From: Archegozetes longisetosus
Lineage: Eukaryota > Arthropoda > Arachnida > Sarcoptiformes > Trhypochthoniidae
Reading direction: 5' to 3'
NCBI GenBank assembly: GCA_018873245.2
Contig: JAEMBT020000003.1
Coordinates: forward strand, 1,727,843 to 1,791,842
DNA: 64,000 nt
Both the position numbers and the translations under genes were made by a program. Below, one piece after another: positions 10,257-19,930 of the stretch. Under the pieces are notes generated by a model. The model did no database searches. It was given only the letters and a program-made list of their open reading frames with translations, and was not told the origin of the DNA. Position 1 is the first letter of the stretch; each line of letters begins with the position of its first letter.

Positions 10257-10323
10257 TAATATTTACAAAAAATATTAAATTTTTCTGATACGACTATCAA
10301 TTAGTGAGCAAATCGATTCTAAT

Positions 10324-10329
10324 TTTATT
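10324..10329 (-). promoter_or_regulatory. candidate polyadenylation signal for secreted gene B
   Basis: TTTATT on the plus strand gives AATAAA in the gene sense, about 60 bases beyond the stop codon. Confidence 0.4.
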
Positions 10330-10390
10330 CAATACAATTTATATAAATAATTATAAAAATCACAAAATTGGATTTTATCAAATTAAAAGC

Positions 10391-10819
10391 TTATAAACAG
10401 GCTGTGGAATTTCTTGGAAACTTGCTACATAGCTTTTCAAATGAAACTTTCGTTTCTCCATGACCTAGCTTCTCATAATCCACGATATACTTTTCGATTA
10501 ATACTTTGCAACCAGTTGTAGGACTGACTGCATGTATAAGACATGATTGGTAAGGATATAAAGAACAGCATATGGTCTTTTTGGCAGAATTGGGCAATTG
10601 TTCAAGATCTTTCTTCAACACATCAACATAATTTATCATGACATCACTGATGCGTTCCAAATAAGATGAGGTACAATTTGTGTATTCATGTTCGTGTGCA
10701 AGGAAACATTTAATCACTTCTTCTGTTGTTTTCAATTCGAAATAGTCTGAAGCAATTGATAATATCATTGATAGACTAATCGAGAGAATCATTAAAAACA
10801 ACATTTTAGTTAATTTCAA
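10391..10819 (-). CDS. small secreted 8-cysteine protein, copy B
   Basis: A single-exon gene of 142 residues, paralogous to 6291-6716. The signal peptide covers about residues 1-22. Mature cysteines are at 38, 49, 84, 85, 93, 104, 131 and 141, matching all eight of copy A. Sequons are NCT at 48 and NST at 137, both conserved in position. Strongly shared blocks are SDYFEL, the CC-centred region ending HAVSPTTGCKVL, and the terminus KFPRNSTACL. The region between residues 111 and 128 and the N-terminal mature segment differ more. The function is unknown; secretion, disulfides and glycosylation are all that can be inferred. It has its own TATA box and the same orientation as copy A, 3.7 kb away. 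Confidence 0.85.
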   Translation of the reverse strand: MKLTKMLFLMILSISLSMILSIASDYFELKTTEEVIKCFLAHEHEYTNCTSSYLERISDVMINYVDVLKKDLEQLPNSAKKTICCSLYPYQSCLIHAVSPTTGCKVLIEKYIVDYEKLGHGETKVSFEKLCSKFPRNSTACL

Positions 10820-10887
10820 TTAATTTGGCTTATTTCTTAATAAATGAATTGATTTTATTTCACATACTCTAAACGCTAAATTCTACT

Positions 10888-10896
10888 CTTTATATA
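10888..10896 (-). promoter_or_regulatory. TATA box of secreted gene B
   Basis: TATATAAAG on the minus strand, about 70 bases upstream of the ATG, followed by AGTAGAATTTAGCGTTTAGA. It aligns with the TATA region of copy A. Confidence 0.6.
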
Positions 10897-11196
10897 TATA
10901 CATATTTATAGAGAGTATGAGAATTAATGCATATGCTATTTATTCATTTAATTGTTTCGATTAAAGTTTGATATTGTATATAGATTTCATATTATCGTCA
11001 TTTACTATTGCCTGAAATTATGTAAATCTAAAAGTGTTTTTTGGTATAAGGGTTGTGAGAGATAATGGTCATGAATTAAAGTTGCGAAATAGCGAAGAAA
11101 CCAAATTAAAGTAAGATAATTGTCTATCATCATATGATTGATTACAACTATTTCTGATAACATACAGTGTTTCATTTTTGAGTTCTAATGTATAAT

Positions 11197-12817
11197 CACT
11201 GTAAAAATCGATGGTGCATGTTTTTTACTATTATAATAGTGTTGTCGATTAAAAATAAAGTTGTGGATTTTAAGCATGCTATCCCACTTTCAACCAGTCA
11301 TGTGTGGGACTTGCCATAAATTACATAATTTTAGAGATATTGGACGTAATTGATACATGTAACACTCATTTTAATTTCTCAATTTTAACAGATCCATTCA
11401 AATAAGTACTAAAAATAATCCACAGATGTATTTTTACTCGCCAAAATTCATTCGGGTTATGCCCATATGCCCCTCAAAGTTAAAGTAATGCTCAAAACTT
11501 AATGACCTCTAGTTGGCCAACTCTTGACCGATCATAACGATACATATTTCGTTTTAAGGCACGTTACTTCTTTTATCGAACGAAAATTAAATTCATTATA
11601 AAATTTAAATTTAGCTTACTTAAAATTAGTTATAACCAGGGCAAGTATTTTTCGGGAGTTTAAAGTGGTCAAATCGGTCGGGAATCGGGAGCTTAAAAGA
11701 ACCGAAGTCGGGACTTAAAAAGCAAAAATCGGGAGTTTAAAAAACTTCATTTTCAATCATAACACAACGAAAAATAGTTGTTTTCTTTCTTCAAATGTAT
11801 TAAACTGTATTAACAGTTTTTCAAAAATTATTGTACTGTATAATTAGATTGGTCTCCAAGTTTTCAGATGAAAACACTGTCAATCTTCTCTCAAAAGACT
11901 TTTATACACAGTGACAGAGTGCTAGACAACCACGGATACTAAGGCGCATATTCTCTGTTCAAACGATGCTCGTAAATATTGTTTTCACAAAATATATTTT
12001 AAAAGCTTTATCAAGATGGTGAGTTTTCGATCACAGTTTAGATCAGTTTTTTAATATTTTCGTTATATTTTTAAGTCAAAATGAGATAAAACTTTTAAAA
12101 ATCTCACATTTTAAAAAAACGTTCTAAATCGGGAGAAACTCGCGAGAAGCCTAAAATCGGCAAACCATTTTTATAGAAGCCTTAAGTGACCACAAATACT
12201 TAATACAAATACAAATACAGATAATAAAGAAATCAGGGGTGACCGACGCTTTGAACTATTGTGAGCTATAACTGGTGACTGCCACACCTGACAGCTTTGT
12301 GCTCATCGATAACTTTGATCTACTCACCAAGACCTATCAATTGATGTCTGCTTTAGCCTGCAACGCGTTGGACAATTTCTCATAGAGATTGGGCACCTTC
12401 CTTTATATTTTGTAATAAATTTTAGATTCCATTCGATAGAAATTCTAATATACTTTAGAACGAGATAGATACCATTATAATCGGTCAAGGGGTTAGTTAA
12501 CTTGGTGTCATCAAGTTATGGGCATTTTTTAAACATTGGAGGGGCGTATGGGCATAACCCGATCGAATTTCGGAAAATAAAAACATAAGTTTCGTTTGTT
12601 TCTAATGTTTGTTTGAATGGCTTTGCCAAAAGTGAAAATTTCAATGGATTTTATGTGTATTAATTACATCCAATATTTCAAAAATTACATTTTACAACTT
12701 ATGGTGAGGCCTGCACATAAATGGTTGGGTAGTATCATATTAAAAATTAATAATTTTATTTAATGTGGAACATTACTAAAATTGTTAAAAGCACGTACCA
12801 TCAATTTTTACACTGAC
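11197..12817. mobile_element. fold-back element with ~415-bp inverted arms, itself interrupted
   Basis: Arms at 11197-11613 and 12401-12817 are inverted copies. Clear matched blocks are cgggttatgcccatatgccc (about 11454) against gggcgtatgggcataacccg (about 12543), and the tips tcactgtaaaaatcgatggt against the inverse of atcaatttttacactga. No transposase is present. Between the arms lie a TCGGGA-rich insertion (from about 11638 to 12215) and about 185 bp of unmatched DNA. Long-armed, non-coding inverted repeats of this kind are usually fold-back or MITE-like elements; the superfamily is not clear. Confidence 0.75.
11638..12215. mobile_element. TCGGGA-array non-autonomous element (hAT-like), boundaries uncertain
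   Basis: The left side starts CAGGGCAAGTATTTTTCGGG and contains at least five TCGGGA words by 11735. The right side has AAATCGGGAGAAAC and ends near ACCACAAATACTTAATAC; the shared AAGTATTT at both ends is inverted. The element sits between the arms of the fold-back element. I could not find a convincing octamer duplication, so the ends are approximate. The array style resembles the 16836-17438 element. Confidence 0.45.
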
Positions 12818-12841
12818 CGTGCGCAATACTTTAGTTATGAT

Positions 12842-13112
12842 CAGTGGTGTCATTCAACCGGTTCGCACTGGTTTTAATAATGTAATTTAAATTTGACTTA
12901 TTATTTCATTTGAAAGAGTCACTTTATTAATGTTAAATTTTATTTAAATATCATTCAAATTTTTAACAATAGTGTTATTTAGCTACTTATTCCTAAGTAA
13001 AATAGATATTATCTAAAATATTATCGATTAAAATATCTAATAATTATAGTTTTATATTAAAAATTGGCGATTGAAGGGAATCAGTTGTTAATAAATTGGA
13101 ATAACGCCACTG
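12842..13112. mobile_element. hAT-like MITE, 271 bp, perfect 8-bp target duplication
   Basis: GTTATGAT flanks the element on both sides (12834-12841 and 13113-13120). Terminal inverted repeats CAGTGGTGTCATTC and CAGTGGCGTTATTC agree at 12 of 14 positions. The interior is AT-rich and non-coding. These features are the accepted hallmarks of a hAT-derived MITE. Confidence 0.92.
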
Positions 13113-13120
13113 GTTATGAT

Positions 13121-14149
13121 AATGAATGACCAAAACTTTAACTACAACTAAATGCCGAAATGCAGTTTAAATTAAAATTTAATATTTTAGAAAATGAATA
13201 AAATATTGAAATTTAGTTTTATTCTTAATCATTAACTTTAAGACTAATTATTTCTCATATTCAAAGTTCGTGTTCTGTTTGCATATTTATAAGAAATTAA
13301 TAATTCTTCTACAATCTTAATAAAAATTAAAGACTGGTATGATTTCGATGGAAGTCTTAGGTCTTGCATCAAAGTGCCTCAATAACAATGTAAACAAAAT
13401 TAACTTTTTCATTGAACAAACTTCTCATTTTTGAAAAGTGTTTTAGATTATAAAAATTAACGTCAATGACAGGATTCATTAACTTAAAAATTTGTCACAT
13501 CTATTGAGTTTTTTTGAGTAATTACAGACTTTGATGAAGTTTGATCCATTATTAACTAATTTTATAATTAATTCTATGAAAAACATTTCACATTAAACTG
13601 TTTTGGAACATTGTAGCTTCATTGAAGGAATAGCGATGCTCATATCGATTTTCAGATATCAGTTCTTAAGGTGATTTAACAAGATTTTAACTAAATAGAA
13701 ACCATTCACTACAATAAAGTTTGCGTTTATTAAGTTTCAAAATAAATCATTAGGTTAATCCATTACTTGGTCAAATATTTGCTTAATGAATATTGAATAT
13801 TAGTCTATAATTAGTTGAATGCAGTCAAGTTGGCCTATACAGGTAATACTCTCGACTATTTCCCATTAATATTTCAAAATTGATTTGAAAATATCTAAAA
13901 TTCTATAACATATTCCATCAATTCACGTGCTCTTCTTATGAGTTAATTATAAAGAACAAAGTTTTTGTTCAAAAGTCTTACTATATTATAATTATTTTTC
14001 TGTATAAGAATAAAGCTTAGAAAATAACAGTTGACTAAAAACTTTATCCTTTACAACGCCATCAGTTTGTGTATCTATGAACTGAAATCAACAGAAAAGT
14101 CAATAATGTTTTAAAGCAAACTCTGGAGAGGTGACGAATAGCTCAATTT
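13121..14149. other. intergenic, with one dispersed-repeat copy
   Basis: No gene is recognisable. About 13545-13660 resembles 2945-3040 (shared words around acattgta, cgattttcagatatc and ttcacattaaa), so part of this stretch is another copy of the repeat found next to the truncated secreted-gene fragment. Confidence 0.45.
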
Positions 14150-14400
14150 GTTTACAGAAACAGCTAAAGGAGTGGCTGAGGCCAATATGCAATTATTGAA
14201 AAATAATCTCCAGGTAGCACCTGAAATAGTACAAAACATAATGTGTTGCACTCATAATCTGTATTATTCTTCGAATTAATAATATCCTACGTCTGAGACC
14301 AATATTCGAAGATTTTATGAACAAATGCGAGACTAAAGTTGCCGAACTCGAATGTCTATCTAAAGCGAGTTAAATGCCAGAAGGACCGTATAGTTCGATA
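14150..14400 (+). pseudogene. decayed member of the secreted 8-cysteine family
   Basis: The plus strand reads ANMQLLKNNLQVAPEIVQ, then NIMCCTHNLYYSS and a stop. This aligns with the middle of the complete genes (YGDLLKKNPEQLP..., then the CC pair and the next Cys). The DNA after 14212 is nearly identical to 15190-15386 but has several small deletions that shift the frame and remove the later cysteines. It lacks a start codon and signal peptide, so I call it a pseudogene. Confidence 0.65.
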
Positions 14401-14470
14401 CTTCTAATTGATATTTATATATAATGCTTTTCTATTTTAATTTATTTGAATTTGTGAAACTATATACTTA

Positions 14471-14893
14471 CAATAAAAAACTCGATATAACGAATACTCA
14501 AAGAGTAAAATTTTTGTTCCTTATATCATTCTGTATGTAATATCGAAAGTTGGAATATATCAACTTTTAGAGTTTATATTAAATAACAATATCAATTCAA
14601 TAAATAGAAGTAAATTTTTAAAAAACTATTTATTTTCGTCTGAATATTTTCTCAAAGATATTAACATCCGAAATTTCTTTTTTATGAAATGAAACTTTTG
14701 GGAGATACTGTCTTTGAAGTTATTAGTTTAAAAGCACTTAAAAATCAAAATATTATATCAGTTTAAAGTTGAAAATTTAATTTTAATACTACAATACTTA
14801 TGAGAACTCTATAAGAAATATATTTTATATCGAATGTAAGCTTCATTGTATCTAGTTTATTGTATCGAAATGTCTTATATCGAGCTTCTACTG
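14471..14893. mobile_element. pogo/Tigger-like MITE, 423 bp
   Basis: The ends are flanked by TA on both sides (14469-14470 and 14894-14895). The left end reads CAATAAAAAACTCGATATAA and the right end, inverted, CAGTAGAAGCTCGATATAAG. These are close to the known pogo/Tigger type of terminal repeat (CAGTAGAA..CTCG..ATA). The interior is AT-rich and has no transposase. It lies between the two decayed secreted-gene copies. Confidence 0.7.
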
Positions 14894-15077
14894 TATTTTG
14901 TCAAAGATCCGATTATTTTTTCTTACATATGAAATTATATAAATTTGATCAATCATTTCATGTTTTATTATACTAAAAAAATTATAAATTTGATTAGTTC
15001 GAACTAAAGATTTGTTCTAACAATTTATTTTTAGAATTTGATATAACATATTTGACCCTATTTTGCATTTAGTAGTG

Positions 15078-15188
15078 TCGCATTCAATCATATGTCGCAT
15101 TCGGTCTTTTGTCGCATTCGGTCTTTTTGTTTTCGATATTATTGATTCGATCTTTTTTCATTCGATATTCTTTCTTCGATCTTATGTC
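15078..15188. repeat. short tandem array of GTCGCATTCGGTCTTTT-type units
   Basis: Units built on the words GTCGCATTC, GGTCTTTT and TTCGAT recur several times (gtcgcattcggtcttttg twice, then TTCGAT-containing variants) and end in cttcgatcttatgtcg. The array abuts the decayed secreted-gene copy at 15186 and supplies an artificial upstream open frame. Confidence 0.6.
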
Positions 15189-15386
15189 GTAATACCACCT
15201 GAAATAGTACAAAACATAATGTGTTGCACTCATAATCTGTATTATTCTTGCGTTATTATAGTAATGAAACCTACGTCTGACTGTGAAGCAATATTCGAAG
15301 ATTTTATGAACAAATGCGAGACTAAAGTTGCCGAACTCGGAATGTCTTGCGTAAAGTTTTGCGTTAAATGCCAGAGAGGACCGTAA
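15186..15386 (+). pseudogene. partial member of the secreted 8-cysteine family (C-terminal half)
   Basis: The frame PPEIVQNIMCCTHNLYYSC then continues with KPTSDCEAIFEDF and ends CVKFCVKCQRGP before a stop. It aligns with the second half of the complete genes, keeping the CC pair, the next two cysteines and a cysteine-rich terminus. The terminus itself differs (KCQRGP instead of FPRNSTAC). The open frame extends upstream to 15063 only through the tandem array, so no proper start or signal peptide exists. The last codons overlap GTAAGT, which could be a splice donor if this is an exon of a longer gene; no matching acceptor is seen. A degraded gene copy is the simpler reading. Confidence 0.55.
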
Positions 15387-15673
15387 GTTTGCGATAGTCT
15401 CTCCTTCAATTATAATAATTATAATTATTGTAATAAATTTTCTAATTAATTAATTAATTAGTTAATTAGTCAATGAAACTTTTGAAACTTAAAATTATAA
15501 AAACTTTACTTCGCAAATATTCAATACATTAATCATTAAAAGAGCAAAATTTTCGAATTACATAAATGCAGAAACATTGAAAGTTGTCTCGATCAAGTAA
15601 TTGTTAACTTTCCGTTTACCTTACCGTCACTTAAATATTTGACTGTTTAGAAAATGTTTTACCTAACAATCAG

Positions 15674-15779
15674 ATACTATTTGCAAACACGAGATGTGTT
15701 TAGAAAGTTCTAGGTTTATATTAATATATTGTTATTCGCAAATTTCTAGAACTTCCCAAACATCTCTTGTTTTAAATAC
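15674..15779. repeat. inverted repeat, ~44-bp arms
   Basis: The left arm (about 15674-15718, with cgagatgtgtttagaaagtt) pairs with the right arm (about 15736-15779, with aacttcccaaacatctcttg), leaving an AT-rich loop of about 17 bp. It is non-coding, a small MITE or hairpin. Confidence 0.65.
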
Positions 15780-15789
15780 TGTGTATTGG

Positions 15790-16445
15790 ATTTGAATTGA
15801 AGATTTGAACAAAAAAATGTCAGTATTAGTATTCATTAAGTGCTGACTATTTATGAAAAGCTCAATTATTCAGTGCCTTAACTGATCTTTTGCTTAAGTT
15901 AATTCTCTGTCACTTATTTTAAACCACACTTAATAAAAGTACTTTATATGAATTTAAGTTAAGATCTAGTTTGGCTTAACATCCAACACAATCCTGGCTC
16001 AAGTTGGATATGAGCGTCATATACAACTATAATTTAGTTGCAAAAGTAATTCAATTCTCAATAGTACTTAACTAGGATGGTAAAGAAAGCAATATACAGA
16101 GCCTTTCTTATTTTACGCATATTATTGGCTGTTTCGGGCTGAAAGTTTCACAGTTTTCCTTCAATTAAAAGTACAAATAAACTTTTATAATTGGAGTAAA
16201 GCGTACAATAAACAAAAATATGTGCAAGGGTCAACACTATTACTGTCACTATTTATTAAGTTTTACATTTCGAAGTTTTCATTGTATTAGATGTTAGCAG
16301 AATAGTTCGGACAATCATATTTCAGGATTGATAAAGAATGTAAACATGTTTATGCTATTTTACTACTCACTAGAGTAATATATGCTAGATAATGTCGTAT
16401 GTAATTCGCGTTCTTTTATTAATTAATTATATAAGTGGACTATAA
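15790..16445. other. intergenic, no gene seen
   Basis: AT-rich DNA between the hairpin and the mariner relic. I see no coding or repeat structure in it. Confidence 0.5.
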
Positions 16446-18090
16446 GCGGACCTACTTCGCGCCAGAATTACAATCCAAGAACAAAGAGCATTTATCAAGC
16501 TTCATGTTTTGCTGCACAAGTCTGCCTCTGAAGTTTATACAATGCTTGAAGAAATCGCCCGAAGCCAAGCATTAAGTAGAAGCCGAATCTACGAACTTTA
16601 TAAAGAGTTTAAAGAGCGAACCCGTTTAATAAGCGAAGATGCTCCTCATGAAGGGAGCATCATCAAGCAACCGATGAAATCCACAGAGAAAAACTCAAAG
16701 AGCTTTTACTTGAGGACCGTAACTGGAAAAGCTTTGAATTGGCAGAAAATTTAGGAGCCAGTTATTACAACGCAATAAGACTTTCGAAAGAAGTCGGCGC
16801 TAAAGAAAATAGCTACGAGATGGGTGTCTCATGAATAGGGACGACAATTCGGGGTATAGAAGTGGTTTTTCGGGCAGGGCTCAGGGGCGTATAAAAGTCA
16901 TTTTCGGGGCGAAATTCGGGCAAAAATCTTACAATTTAACATATTCTTAAAATTTTCAAATTTTACTAAATAATCATAAATTCAATGCAATTATTGTATT
17001 TCAATATAACTATTAAATGAATTACGTTTTTTGAATATTTTAAGCAGTAAAATTAAGTCTTCAATCAGTTAACAACTGCTTAAATTTAGAGAAAGATCTC
17101 TCGTTTTCTACTGATACTAAATGCGCATGCAATCTTTTAAGTCTTTGATCGAAATCATTAGGTTTCATGAATTTAATTAAGTCAAGATTTTTTATAAAAC
17201 TTTCTTAGACTGATAGGACTGTCGATTATTAGATTTTTTTATTATTTTCATAAAAAACAAATTTCGAGATCAGAACCTCAATTTCGGGGTATTCGGGCAA
17301 AAGCATCAGATTCAGGAAAATCGGGGGAGCTAAATAAGGTTTAAATTCCCCTTAATACATATGTATTTATATTTAAAGTGTCTCTGAAAGTCTTAAATGA
17401 TAAAAGAATTCCAGTGACCCTGATTTCTGGCGTCGTTACTCATGAACTTACAACTGCTCAGAAACAGAAGCGTGTCGATATATGTGCACAACATCTTGAA
17501 AGATATAACAACGACCCTGAATTTCTGGAAAGAATTATCGCAATTGATGAAACTTGGATCAGATCATATGACCCTAATGGTCCATTTAATTCGCGTCAAT
17601 GACGCTTACCTGGACAAGAACCGTATGTAATTTTAACTTGAAATATTGGAAAGCTAAAGTAATGCTAGCGAATATATTTGATATGGCAGGCTAACCAAAA
17701 CAAGAGCAAAGAAAGATAGCTGGAAGGTGATGTTTGTTGCTTTTCATCAAAATCGGATACTTGGTTATCAACTTACGAAAAAATACCAATGCCAATTTTC
17801 GAATATACATTGATATTTTTGGAACGATACTTCCAAAAGTAAAATCCACCCGCTTCAAAATCCACTTATCCTGCACGACAATGCTAGGCCACATAAATAT
17901 AAGAAAGTCAAAGAATTCGTTAATCAACATCGCTGGGTGGAACTTAATCACCTCTTAACAGTCTTGATTTGAACCCTCGCGACTTTGATGGTATTGCAAG
18001 AATAAAGAGGCCAAATATAGATAAGAGGTTTGCTAATGAGAATCAACTTAAGATGGCGTATGATCGAATTATACATGAAATTAATATCGA
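16446..18090 (+). pseudogene. mariner transposase pseudogene split by a hAT-like insertion
   Basis: The first part (16446-16835) reads ITIQEQRAFIKLHVLLHK, then ASEVYTMLEEIA and a second helix-turn-helix region, ending TRWVSHE. The second part (from 17447) resumes LTTAQKQKRVDICAQHLERY and reaches the catalytic start IAIDETWIRSYDP. Frameshifts follow, but the second acid (HDNARPH, near 17878) and third (LDLNPRDFD, near 17970) are visible at the spacing of about 34 residues known for mariner D,D34D enzymes. WVPHxL and DETWIxxYDP are diagnostic mariner motifs. The frame is broken by stops in the second half and by the 603-bp insertion. Terminal repeats of this copy were not found. Confidence 0.85.
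16836..17438. mobile_element. hAT-like element, 603 bp, inserted in the mariner transposase
   Basis: The octamer CTCATGAA is found on both sides (16828-16835 and 17439-17446), and removing one copy plus the element rejoins the mariner reading frame exactly between His-Glu and Leu-Thr. The left end is TAGGGACGACAATTC and the right end, inverted, TAACGACGCCAGAAATC; 8 of the first 11 bases match. TTCGGG words cluster after the left end (16850-16920) and again before the right end (17285-17325). It is non-coding. The mariner must be older than this insertion. Confidence 0.9.
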
Positions 18091-18263
18091 AAGAGTCGCC
18101 ACTAATATAAGACACCTCTCACTGAGATGAGCTTTGGTCAGCCAGACCAGAGGCGAATACATTCACTGATCATATAATCGTATTTAAAAAACGTAGATTT
18201 GTTTTCGAGATCCACTTGTCTGGACTATTCCACTAGCATCTAATATTTTAATATACGGTGTAC

Positions 18264-19263
18264 TAGTGAAGTGCATAAACTAGCTGCCAGCTACGCTTCG
18301 AGCTTATGAACTCGAGCTTCAAGCTTAGGCTGTAATGAAAAGCACAGCTCAAGTTCAAGCTCAATCTCAAGCTGAGCTCATTTGAATTGACTTATTTAAT
18401 AAAGTAAAAATAGTATTATCTGTCGAATTGACTGTTGAACATTGAACATCTGTCGAATAATGAGATAATTCCTGATTTGTGAATCATTGTTTTCAAAATT
18501 AATTTTACTTAAACTTTCAGTTTTATAGCGCTAAAAGATTTTAGTCTAATTCGTGCATCATTGAATAAGGATCAAATTCTTTCAAAGTTAACTGCATTAA
18601 AAATTGTATTTGCAAACTTATTAATTAGGCGTGCACAAAGGAAGAGGGGTAATAAGCAACTATGTCTAGGCAGAGCGATTTGACAACATTCGTTAATGGG
18701 AGTCACATTTTATAGTAAAATATTAAAACATAATTCCCACAGGTTTAATAGAAAATTCATTTTAATTGAGTTATTTCCATAACGGGTTCCATGGGAGACT
18801 GAACTCACTTCAAAAATTAATTAAACCCCAGTTTCTAATTTCAATTCTGACTAAACTTTTATAGGATATGCATCAAAAGTGGGAAATGTTTTTAGGAAAG
18901 TTTCAAAACTGATAAAGCCCTGGAACATTACCAAAACCTTATTGAAATTTGGCCTATAGTACATTGAGTTATCGATAGGCTAAGTTCGTTTTTTTCAACT
19001 GTTAAGTAAATTAGCATTTAATTTATACTCACATGAATAACTTGTAGAGACGTTATTTATGGATAAACCGAATTTGACAATGAATAATCCGAATAGTAAA
19101 CATAAACTTAAATTTTTCATTTTCAACATAAGTTCAGCAGCGCAGCGAACTGCTTGGACCCGAGCTTCTAAGTACAAGCTCAGCTCAAAGCTCAAAAATT
19201 CTGAGCTGCGCTTATAGAAGCTCGAACTTGAAGCTCAAGATTCCAGACCAATGCTCTTCACTA
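18264..19263. mobile_element. hAT-like non-autonomous element, 1000 bp (AAGCTC arrays)
   Basis: The terminal inverted repeats TAGTGAAGTGCAT and TAGTGAAGAGCAT differ at one of 13 positions. Flanking octamers CGGTGTAC (18256-18263) and CGTTGTAT (19264-19271) agree at 6 of 8. The outer 100 or so bases at both ends are arrays of AGCTC/GAGCTT words, and the interior is AT-rich without a transposase. A 66-codon minus-strand frame at the right end is a product of the array and not a gene. Confidence 0.8.
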
Positions 19264-19271
19264 CGTTGTAT

Positions 19272-19922
19272 ATAGTAGATAACTATTAATATAAATCTAA
19301 TAATAGTCACAAAAATTATTTTCTATTATATAAAGTTTCGACAATTTATTGTCAATTTTTTTATACGCGCTCAAATTTACTTGATTAAAATATGAATCCC
19401 TTATCAATAAAAAAATGCGCTTAAAAGCTCAGACACATCATACATGATCTTATCCTCCATATCTTATGTGAAGCCTGATTCTGAAGACCTATCTTAGTGA
19501 ATGGAGCTTATACTGAGAATAAAACAATTTCTAATTTTTAGATTTAAGAACTTATTTATGAGTATACCTCTTTCTTCATATCCTTATTCAAAGTATTTGA
19601 TAACAGAAGAAATGTTATCTAATGGCTCAAAGATTTGAGATATTTTAAAGCTTAAGGGAAACCTAATGAAATCTATTAGGCTTAGTAATAAATTAATATT
19701 CATTCAATAGTCAAAAATTTTTATATTATGAGTGAGTGATTTGATGAAATATTTTGCTATCTTTCAAATGATGACGCATTCAATCCTTAGATATCTTATG
19801 CTAAGTCTATGGTGAGGACTGTTAGAATAGGCCTTCAAAATCCTTCTTCACATGAAGTCTAACGATTTGATAGACAAGTTAGCACAAAATTTTTAAATTT
19901 ATATATCAAAAAAGTGATGGCA
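19272..19922. other. intergenic, no gene seen
   Basis: AT-rich sequence between two hAT-like elements with no coding signal or repeat that I can support. Confidence 0.5.
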
Positions 19923-19930
19923 CTTAAAAC

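Noticed and set aside
17378..17602. 74-codon frame as a gene
   Set aside because: It is a chimera: the first 20 codons are the end of the hAT-like insertion, and the rest is mariner transposase.
18995..19195. 66-codon minus-strand frame with a hydrophobic middle
   Set aside because: It lies inside the 1000-bp hAT-like element and includes its AAGCTC array.
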